From NCBI GenBank assembly GCA_028682845.1, contig JAJRAT010000191.1, positions 1 to 6,351 on the forward strand: DNA of 6,351 bases, written 5' to 3'. The notes below the pieces were generated by a model. That model saw nothing but the letters and a program-made list of their open reading frames with translations. It was not told the origin of the DNA and made no database searches. Position numbers and translations under genes: made by a program. The stretch is from Methanothrix sp. GTDB taxonomy: Archaea > Halobacteriota > Methanosarcinia > Methanotrichales > Methanotrichaceae. Each line of letters begins with the position of its first letter. Position 1 is the stretch's first letter. Shown here one piece after another: positions 1 to 5,151 of this stretch.

Positions 1-8
1 CTTCAACA

Positions 9-27
9 TTCTAGCTTAGCGTCACCT
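9..27 (-). promoter_or_regulatory. possible ribosome binding site and start codon of the next minus-strand gene
   Basis: On the minus strand AGGTGA (27 to 22) is a good match to the archaeal Shine-Dalgarno sequence. It is followed 12 bases later by an ATG whose first base is position 9. Only three codons (Met-Leu-Lys) fit before the window ends, so the reading frame cannot be tested, and 12 bases is a rather long spacing. If real, the next gene runs in the same direction as alaS, and bases 28-195 form the intergenic region between them. The site could equally be chance. Confidence 0.25.
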
Positions 28-55
28 GGTAAATTAGAGTAGCAAAGAAAAACAG

Positions 56-111
56 GGGCATTTTGCCGCAGTCCATATTCTATATTCGATTCTGGACTGC
101 GGCATTTGCCC
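56..111. repeat. perfect 12-bp inverted repeat with AT-rich core, extended by an outer 5-bp stem
   Basis: TGCCGCAGTCCA at 64-75 is the exact reverse complement of 93-104, separated by 17 AT-rich bases. An outer stem pairs GGGCA (56-60) with TGCCC (107-111) across a small internal loop of 3 by 2 bases. Read on the minus strand, the structure is followed by TTTTTCTTT (43-51), so it could be a second terminator downstream of alaS. The core read on the minus strand contains CGAATATAGA, which resembles a weak BRE/TATA element. The structure could therefore be an operator-like palindrome around a promoter for the gene that may start at position 9. The symmetry is directly visible; either role is inference. 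Confidence 0.85.
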
Positions 112-138
112 ATTTGGATTTATGGCGCTTGTCCGGGC

Positions 139-177
139 AAAACAAAAAATGAGTGACGGATGAAATCCGCTCCGGAT
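139..177 (-). terminator. likely transcription terminator of alaS
   Basis: Beginning about 20 bases after the alaS stop, the minus strand reads a short hairpin, ATCCG-GAG-CGGAT (177 to 165). After a spacer comes the T tract TTTTTTGTTTT (149 to 139). Archaeal RNA polymerase terminates mainly at T-rich tracts, so the tract is the main evidence. CGGAT/ATCCG occurs three times (157-161, 165-169, 173-177), so the middle copy can pair with either neighbour. Confidence 0.5.
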
Positions 178-195
178 AATTTTTCGTGCCATATC

Positions 196-2919
196 CTATG
201 ACTTCATCGCCTCTTTTCCCGCCGCGAGCGCTGCATCGAGCTGGCCCACGTTCGGCCCGCCTCCCTGCGCCAGGTCCGGCTTGCCTCCGCCGCCGCCTCC
301 GATGGCTTTTGCCGCGGCCTTGATGATGGACCCGGCCTTGACGCCCTTTTCCAGGCCCGACTTGCCTACAGCCGCCACGAGTTTTCCGGTCTCGCTGCCA
401 AGCAATGCCACATAGTCCTGCTCCGCCAGGAGCGATGCCGCTTTCAGCAGTTCATCGATGTCCGCGCTGCCCATCTTCTGCACGACTACCTTGAGGCCGT
501 CGATCTCCTGAGCATCGGAGGTTAGTGTCTTGAGCCTGGCCTTGGCCAGATCTTCCTTCAGCCGCTCGATCTCCTTTTGCTGGCCCTTCCACTCATCGAA
601 GAAGCGCTCCGCCGTCTTGGGAAGCTGCTCAGCCGGGACGCGCAGCACATCCGAAGCCGCGCCGAGGATGTCGTCGCGCTCCTGCACCGCCCGTACGGCA
701 GCCTCGCCTGCGGCAAACTCGATCCTCTCCACGCCGTCCTGAATGCGCTCCGTGCGCAGGATCTTGATGGCCCCGATCATGCCGGTGTTGGTGACGTGCG
801 TTCCCGCGCAGGCCTCGATGTCCGAGCCCACGCGCACCACGCGAATCCACTTGCCCGGCGGCACGCCGCCCTGGTACAATTCGAAGCCGAAGAGCTTCTC
901 CGCTTCCGTGCGGGGCAGGATCTGGGTGTCCACGGGAACGACCTCCATCACGCGCCGGTTGGCCTCCAGCTCGATGGCCTTCAGCTCCTGGTCGGTGATG
1001 CGCTTGTAGTGAGAGATGTCCAGCCGCGCCCGGTCCTCGCTCTTCTGGGCTCCGGCCTGCCAGATGTGCTTGCCGAGGACGCGTTTCGCGGAGTCGTGCA
1101 CCAGATGCGTGGCCGTGTGGTGGCGCGCGTGCGCCAGACGGCGGTGCATGTCCACCCTGCCGGTGACGCGGTCGCCTTTTTGCAAACCTTCGGGCTTCTC
1201 AAGCTTGTGCAAGACCACGTCGCCGGACTTCTGCACGTCCACGACTGAGAAAACCTGACCTGCTTTCTCCAGAGTGCCGTGATCTGCCGGCTGGCCGCCG
1301 CTCTCAGGATAAAGCAGCGTCCGGTCCAGTATCACCGAGCCGTCCACAGTGTCCAGCACCTCGGCCTCGAAGACCTGGTCGAAGGGATGCTCGTAGAACA
1401 TCAGCTCCGTCTTGCCGGGGATGACGATCTTGGGCGCTTCGCCTTCCTCGGCCTTGATGTGCTTTTTCGCTACGAGCGAGTAGAAGTTGTCCGGCAGTTC
1501 GACCGTCGCGCCCACCTCTTCTGCAGACTCGCGGGCGATCTCGGGCGGGATGCCGTGCGTGTCGTAGAGCGCGATCATCTCCTTGAGCGGGATGGCCAGG
1601 TTCTTCTTGCGGTAGCTCTCCGCAGTCTTCTTCACCAGGCGCTTGCCCTTCTCCAGTGTCTCGCCGTACTTCTGCTCCTCTTGTTCGAGGATCTCCTTGA
1701 TGGTGACAAACTTCTCCTGCCAGTCTGGATAGTCCAGGCGCATGATCTGCATCTGCACCAATTCCTCCAGCGGCAGGCTTAATCCCAGCTCCTTCATCAG
1801 GCGCAGAGTCCTGCGGATGACGAGCCTGGCCAGGTATCCGGCCTTGACATTGGAGGGAATGATGCCGTCGCCCAGCATGTAAGCCAGACACCTGGTGTGG
1901 TCGACCACCGCGTAGATGCGCTCCATGGGCTCGATGGTCTTCTCCAGCTTCTCGGCACTGACGCCGACCCTCTTGGCGATCATGGCGCGCAGATCCTTCA
2001 TGCTGTACTCGTCCAGGTCCACCATTCCCGCCAGCCGGGCGTTCTGGGCGAAGATCTCCGCGTATTCGGGATCGTTCAGGTTGTGCTCGACGCCCGCCAT
2101 GTCGGCCACCTTGCGAACCAGGTCGGGGAAGATGGCATCGTAAATCGTGGGGCTGCCCTTGGAGGCCCAGACGAACCTCTCCAGGCCGTAGCCGGTGTCC
2201 ACGATGTAGTTGTTCATCTTCTCGTAGTGCTCGCCCTTGATCTCGACGGCTCCGCCCGGCACGGCCTTCAGGTCCATGAAGACGAGCGTGGCCAGCTCCA
2301 GCCCCCCGATCATGACCTCAACGCTCGGACCGGCATTGCCTCCGCCCGCCCAGGGGTTCTCCTTGTAGGTCACGGCCAATGGGTCCATGCCGAGGCCCAC
2401 GAGCAATTCGTCGCAAAGCTGCACCGTCCGGTCCTTCCAGTAGTACTCCTTCTCGCGAGTATTGAAGACGTGGTGCGCCATCATCTCGAAGGTGGTGAGA
2501 TGCCGCCCGCTCCGGCCAACGGAGTCCAGGTCGTCCAGCCGGATGCAGGGCTGGCTCACCGTCAGAGGGTTCGCGGGTGGGGGCACAAGGCCCGCGGTCA
2601 CAAAGGGCTGGAAGTCGGCAATGGAAGCGATGGTCAGGTAAATGTCGTCCCGCCAGCGCGCCACCACAGGATACCTCTTGATGCGCGTGTGGCCTCTTGA
2701 CTGGAAGAAGTTGAGGTAGTGCTCACGCATCTCGTCCAGGCTGTGCTCGCGCTTGAAGATGGGCGAGCCGATGAACGTGTAGGGATCGCAGGGCGGGTCC
2801 CCGCAGGTCTTCCTGGCACCGTCCCTGGTCCAGAAGAATTTGCCGCATTTCTCGCACTTCTTGCGCTGGAATCCCTCATCCACGAAGAAGTCCAATCGAT
2901 ACTCATCCTCGGAGAACAT
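196..2919 (-). CDS. alaS: alanyl-tRNA synthetase, archaeal type
   Basis: This cytoplasmic class II synthetase charges tRNA-Ala with alanine and clears mischarged Ser/Gly-tRNA-Ala. The 907-residue length is usual for archaeal AlaRS. Residues 1-50 form an N-terminal extension with four cysteines (C22, C25, C39, C44) spaced like a zinc knuckle. The catalytic core follows: motif 2 region around 123-149 (QPCIRLDDLD, then TTFEMMAHH) and motif 3 near 243-251 (GYGLERFVW). The tRNA-binding middle domain includes VDHTRCLAYMLGDG at 339-352. The editing domain carries SGGQ at 540-543, HTATH at 601-605 and CAGTH at 704-708, giving the zinc ligands H601, H605, C704 and H708. A short coiled coil (about 775-800) leads to the C-terminal DHHA1-like domain with a six-glycine run near 874-879. 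The ATG is preceded by GCTGATC (2930 to 2924), a one-mismatch archaeal Shine-Dalgarno sequence 4 bases upstream. No truncation or missing key residue is seen. Confidence 0.97.
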   Translation of the reverse strand: MFSEDEYRLDFFVDEGFQRKKCEKCGKFFWTRDGARKTCGDPPCDPYTFIGSPIFKREHSLDEMREHYLNFFQSRGHTRIKRYPVVARWRDDIYLTIASIADFQPFVTAGLVPPPANPLTVSQPCIRLDDLDSVGRSGRHLTTFEMMAHHVFNTREKEYYWKDRTVQLCDELLVGLGMDPLAVTYKENPWAGGGNAGPSVEVMIGGLELATLVFMDLKAVPGGAVEIKGEHYEKMNNYIVDTGYGLERFVWASKGSPTIYDAIFPDLVRKVADMAGVEHNLNDPEYAEIFAQNARLAGMVDLDEYSMKDLRAMIAKRVGVSAEKLEKTIEPMERIYAVVDHTRCLAYMLGDGIIPSNVKAGYLARLVIRRTLRLMKELGLSLPLEELVQMQIMRLDYPDWQEKFVTIKEILEQEEQKYGETLEKGKRLVKKTAESYRKKNLAIPLKEMIALYDTHGIPPEIARESAEEVGATVELPDNFYSLVAKKHIKAEEGEAPKIVIPGKTELMFYEHPFDQVFEAEVLDTVDGSVILDRTLLYPESGGQPADHGTLEKAGQVFSVVDVQKSGDVVLHKLEKPEGLQKGDRVTGRVDMHRRLAHARHHTATHLVHDSAKRVLGKHIWQAGAQKSEDRARLDISHYKRITDQELKAIELEANRRVMEVVPVDTQILPRTEAEKLFGFELYQGGVPPGKWIRVVRVGSDIEACAGTHVTNTGMIGAIKILRTERIQDGVERIEFAAGEAAVRAVQERDDILGAASDVLRVPAEQLPKTAERFFDEWKGQQKEIERLKEDLAKARLKTLTSDAQEIDGLKVVVQKMGSADIDELLKAASLLAEQDYVALLGSETGKLVAAVGKSGLEKGVKAGSIIKAAAKAIGGGGGGKPDLAQGGGPNVGQLDAALAAGKEAMKS

Positions 2920-2958
2920 ATTTGATCAGCTTCGTTTGGCCGAGATGGAATAGGAATG

Positions 2959-2973
2959 CTAAAAGGCTTTCTC
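2959..2973 (-). promoter_or_regulatory. weak candidate promoter for alaS
   Basis: The minus strand reads GAGAAAG followed by CCTTTTAG (2973 to 2959), loosely like a purine-rich BRE and a degenerate TATA box. A start site about 25 bases downstream would leave a leader of roughly 15-20 bases before the alaS ATG. The match is poor; it is noted because two terminator-like structures upstream imply that alaS needs its own promoter. Confidence 0.25.
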
Positions 2974-3016
2974 AAGAACGAAGATGAAAAAGCGGCTCTT
3001 CGATCGGGACAACGTC

Positions 3017-3051
3017 AAAAAGGCCGCCCCGGACGAATTGCTGCCCGGCGG
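3017..3051 (-). terminator. GC-rich hairpin followed by T5 in the orf118-alaS gap
   Basis: On the minus strand CCGCC (3051 to 3047) can pair with GGCGG (3028 to 3024) around an 18-base loop. The stem is followed after CC by TTTTT (3021 to 3017). This resembles an intrinsic terminator and could back up the T tract just upstream. The stem is only 5 bp and the loop is long, so it may be fortuitous in GC-rich DNA. Confidence 0.3.
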
Positions 3052-3056
3052 ATCAG

Positions 3057-3076
3057 AAAACAAAAATGTTTTTTTG
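3057..3076 (-). terminator. T-rich terminator candidate after the pdxS-pdxT-orf118 operon
   Basis: About 20 bases past the orf118 stop, the minus strand carries CAAAAA...TTTTTG (3076-3071 pairing with 3066-3061, four-base loop), and the T run continues as TTTTTGTTTT (3066 to 3057). A T-rich tract right after the last gene of an operon is the usual archaeal termination signal. It suggests that pdx transcripts largely end before alaS. Confidence 0.45.
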
Positions 3077-3097
3077 GCGGATTTTTCGCAGATATCG

Positions 3098-3454
3098 CTA
3101 GATGCGACCAGCCCTCGCCGCCTTCCGCCAAACCTCTTCCGAGTTGTCCATGGACTCGATCTGATCGTGGATGTCGACGCGGTGCTGGACCTCGGCGGCG
3201 CGTATCTTATTCTCCATGGAAAGACGCATCATCTCACGTCCTTCCTCCCTTAGGGTCTCAGCCTCCTGCCAGAGCTGTTCCGCCAGCTCCGGATCACTGG
3301 GGCGGCAATCCACCGACTCCGCTCGCAGCTCACCTTCTCTATGCAGGGCTAACTCATATTCTTCCCGCAGGCGTTTGGATTCAGCAAGCAGCTCAGCTAC
3401 CTCTTGGCTCATATCCTCAGCGGTTCTCGCAACCAGATCCTTCTCAGAAAACAT
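3098..3454 (-). CDS. small charged protein, probable coiled coil, unknown function (orf118)
   Basis: I do not recognise this 118-residue protein. It is rich in Glu, Arg, Ala and Leu and looks almost wholly helical, with likely coiled-coil stretches at about 15-48 and 55-100 separated by a Pro/Asp break (CRPSDPE, 50-56). It has no signal peptide, no membrane segment and a single cysteine (C50), so it is probably cytoplasmic. Evidence that it is real: GGAGG (3465 to 3461) lies 6 bases before the ATG, and the ATG follows the pdxT stop after one base (TGAGATG), a layout typical of translational coupling. It is the last gene of the pdx operon. A role linked to PLP synthase would rest on position alone; it may be a lineage-specific gene that merely shares the transcript. 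The N-terminal MFSE shared with AlaRS looks like coincidence. Confidence 0.8.
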   Translation of the reverse strand: MFSEKDLVARTAEDMSQEVAELLAESKRLREEYELALHREGELRAESVDCRPSDPELAEQLWQEAETLREEGREMMRLSMENKIRAAEVQHRVDIHDQIESMDNSEEVWRKAARAGRI

Positions 3455-3455
3455 C

Positions 3456-4037
3456 TCATGCCTCCAGCATCTTCAGGAAGATTTGGTGAAATCGTGTATC
3501 ATCGGTGAGTTCGGGGTGAAACGCCAGCGCCAGCAAATTCTTCTGGCGCGCGGCAACGATGGCCTCGCCTACCCTCGCAAGCACCTGCACGCCTGCCCCC
3601 GCCGCGGCTATGGCCGGAGCGCGAATGAAGATCGCCCGATATGGCTTCTCGAAACCTGCTACCTGCAAATCCGTCTCAAAGGACTCACGCTGCGGTCCGA
3701 AGGCATTGCGATCGATCTTGATGTCCATGAGCCCCAGCGGCTTCACTTTGGCTTCGCCGCCGATGTCTTTGGAGACGAGAACCAGACCCGCGCAGGTGGC
3801 GAGAATTGGCACACCCGCCTTCGCTGCTGCCTTCAACTCCTCCGTCATCCCGGAGTTCGCCAACTGGCGGCTGATGGTGGTGCTCTCTCCACCCGGCAGA
3901 ACCAGGCCCGAGCAGCCTGCGATCAGCCCGGCCTTGCGAATCTCGATCACCTCGCCCTTGCCCTGCAGGGCCTTCTGCATGGCCAGGACGTGCTCCGAGA
4001 CATCACCTTGCAGGGCTATGACTCCTATCCTCGCCAC
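3456..4037 (-). CDS. pdxT: pyridoxal 5'-phosphate synthase, glutaminase subunit PdxT
   Basis: PdxT hydrolyses glutamine and channels the ammonia to PdxS for PLP synthesis. In characterised systems 12 PdxT subunits decorate a PdxS dodecamer. The 193-residue length is normal for this class I (triad) glutamine amidotransferase. Visible motifs are GGESTT at 49-54, the nucleophile C82 in ATCAGL, the family signature NAFGPQRESFE at 111-121, and the catalytic pair H174/E176 in AFHPEL, so the triad is complete. The start is GTG (4037), directly abutting the pdxS TAA stop (TAAGTG), with GAGGGG (4050 to 4045) 7 bases upstream as Shine-Dalgarno. This zero-base junction suggests coupled translation, which fits equal subunit amounts. 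It is followed after one base by orf118. Histidine biosynthesis HisH is the main lookalike, but the pdxS neighbour and GGEST motif favour PdxT. Confidence 0.96.
   Translation of the reverse strand: MARIGVIALQGDVSEHVLAMQKALQGKGEVIEIRKAGLIAGCSGLVLPGGESTTISRQLANSGMTEELKAAAKAGVPILATCAGLVLVSKDIGGEAKVKPLGLMDIKIDRNAFGPQRESFETDLQVAGFEKPYRAIFIRAPAIAAAGAGVQVLARVGEAIVAARQKNLLALAFHPELTDDTRFHQIFLKMLEA
3461..3465 (-). promoter_or_regulatory. Shine-Dalgarno sequence of orf118, inside the end of pdxT
   Basis: GGAGG on the minus strand lies within the last codons of pdxT, 6 bases before the orf118 ATG. It is the strongest Shine-Dalgarno match seen in the window. It fixes the start of orf118 and supports reading it as a translated gene despite its unknown function. 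Confidence 0.75.
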
Positions 4038-4931
4038 TTACCAGCCCCTCGTCTGCAAGGCTTCCGCCGCAGGAATGCTGGCTGCATCCAGACCTTTCAT
4101 GGCGGCACCGAGGCCCTTGGATACCTCGGCAAGAAGCTTGGGATCGTCGTAATGGTGCACGGCCTGCACAATGGCTGTTGCCATAGCAGCAGGAGTCTCG
4201 GACTTGAAGATTCCCGAGCCCACGAAGACGCCGTCCGCGCCTAGCTGCATCATCAGAGCGGCATCTGCAGGCGTCGCCACTCCGCCGGCGGCGAAGTTGA
4301 CCACGGGAAGCCTCTGCATACGGGCGCACTCCCGAACCAGATCCAGGTCGGCTTCGATCTCGCGTGCCGCCTCCATGAGCTGCAGATCATCCATACCCTT
4401 CAGGCTCCTGATCTGGCCCTGAATCATCCTCATATGCAGGACGGCCTGGCTCACGTCCCCCGTTCCCGCCTCGCCCTTGGTCCTGATCATGGCCGCGCCT
4501 TCCTTGATGCGCCGGCAGGCCTCGCCCAGGTTGCGAGCACCGCAGACGAAGGGAATGGTAAACTTGGTCTTCTCGATATGGAACTCATCAGCCGGGGTCA
4601 GCACCTCCGACTCGTCCACCATGTCGACGCCCAGGGCCTCCAGAATCTGAGCCTCGACGAAGTGGCCGATCCTTGCCTTGGCCATGACGGGAATCGTCAC
4701 GGCATCGATGATAGCTTCAATGATGGCCGGATCTGCCATCCTGGCCACGCCGCCCATTTTCCTGATATCCGCAGGCACGGCATGCAGGGCCATTACGGCC
4801 ACCGCACCGGCCTCTTCAGCGATGATCGCCTGATCAGGAGTCGTGACGTCCATGATGACGCCACCCTTCTGCATCTTTGCGAAACCGCGCTTTAGCAGTT
4901 CCGTACCAAACCGAAGATTTTCCAGCTCCAT
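4038..4931 (-). CDS. pdxS: pyridoxal 5'-phosphate synthase, synthase subunit PdxS (Pdx1)
   Basis: PdxS is a cytoplasmic TIM-barrel enzyme that builds PLP from ribose 5-phosphate, glyceraldehyde 3-phosphate and ammonia supplied by PdxT. At 297 residues it is full length. The Schiff-base lysine is K85 in VMAKARIGH, the second catalytic lysine is K152 in RTKGEAGTG, and the conserved aspartate is D28 in IMDVTT. The phosphate-binding loops appear at [10 protein letters not shown] (212-221) and VGSGIF (237-242). The C-terminus ends in RGW, as in many homologues. It lacks the internal insertion I recall from Methanocaldococcus PdxS and so resembles the bacterial length form. The ATG has GGGG (4941 to 4938) 6 bases upstream and a BRE/TATA promoter about 50 bases upstream. 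It is the first gene of the pdxS-pdxT-orf118 operon. Confidence 0.98.
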   Translation of the reverse strand: MELENLRFGTELLKRGFAKMQKGGVIMDVTTPDQAIIAEEAGAVAVMALHAVPADIRKMGGVARMADPAIIEAIIDAVTIPVMAKARIGHFVEAQILEALGVDMVDESEVLTPADEFHIEKTKFTIPFVCGARNLGEACRRIKEGAAMIRTKGEAGTGDVSQAVLHMRMIQGQIRSLKGMDDLQLMEAAREIEADLDLVRECARMQRLPVVNFAAGGVATPADAALMMQLGADGVFVGSGIFKSETPAAMATAIVQAVHHYDDPKLLAEVSKGLGAAMKGLDAASIPAAEALQTRGW

Positions 4932-4976
4932 GAATTGCCCCGAACGTTCTTAAGTGCGAGCCTAACGCGACGAGAA

Positions 4977-4990
4977 TAAATAAACTTTGC
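4977..4990 (-). promoter_or_regulatory. archaeal BRE/TATA promoter of the pdx operon
   Basis: On the minus strand GCAAAG (4990 to 4985, BRE-like) runs straight into TTTATTTA (4984 to 4977, TATA-like). Initiation 22-27 bases downstream would fall near 4952-4957, giving a leader of about 20-25 bases before the pdxS ATG. That is too short for a riboswitch. This is the best promoter match in the window. Confidence 0.6.
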
Positions 4991-5061
4991 CCCGGCGGAA
5001 GCGGAAACTGGCATATGAAAAAGTATGAACGAAAATCGCGGGAAAACGCATCGGATGGGAG

Positions 5062-5075
5062 ACTAATAGATTAGT
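5062..5075. repeat. short AT-rich inverted repeat upstream of the pdx promoter
   Basis: ACTAA (5062-5066) and TTAGT (5071-5075) are exact inverted repeats around TAGA, about 80 bases upstream of the pdx TATA element and just past the T runs of the propeller-gene terminator. It could be a regulator site or part of the terminator region. At 5 bp per arm in AT-rich DNA it may also be chance. Confidence 0.25.
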
Positions 5076-5080
5076 AGAAT

Positions 5081-5128
5081 AAAAAAGAAGAATAAAAAAG
5101 ACTGATAAAAAGAGGTAGGGCGACGCCC
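5081..5128 (-). terminator. strong T-rich terminator of the beta-propeller gene
   Basis: After the propeller-gene stop, the minus strand shows a compact hairpin GGGC-GTC-GCCC (5128 to 5118). Three T runs follow: T5 (5111-5107), T6 (5099-5094) and T6 (5086-5081). Multiple T tracts are the classic archaeal termination signal. It separates the propeller gene from the pdx operon. Confidence 0.75.
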
Positions 5129-5151
5129 ATTAAGCCGCCCCTGCCGCCAGG

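Noticed and set aside
56..111. Inverted repeat as a miniature transposon (MITE)
   Set aside because: No target-site duplication flanks it, the element is very short and there is no second copy in the window.
577..1248. Plus-strand open frame of 223 codons within alaS
   Set aside because: It is antisense to the AlaRS editing domain, whose zinc motifs are intact on the minus strand.
1897..2700. Long plus-strand open frame of 267 codons within alaS
   Set aside because: It is antisense to a fully supported alaS; the GC-rich third positions of alaS suppress stops on the opposite strand. The product is Val/His/Leu-rich with no recognisable domain.
3443..3454. Shared MFSE start of orf118 and AlaRS as evidence of common origin
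   Set aside because: Only four residues match and the sequences diverge at once.
3171..4244. Plus-strand open frame of 357 codons spanning orf118, pdxT and the end of pdxS
   Set aside because: It runs antisense across three genes, two of which are certain, and its product has the Ser/Arg/Cys-rich look of a shadow translation.
4932..4976. Possible PLP-responsive riboswitch in the pdxS leader
   Set aside because: The promoter position leaves a leader of only about 25 bases, too short for a folded aptamer.
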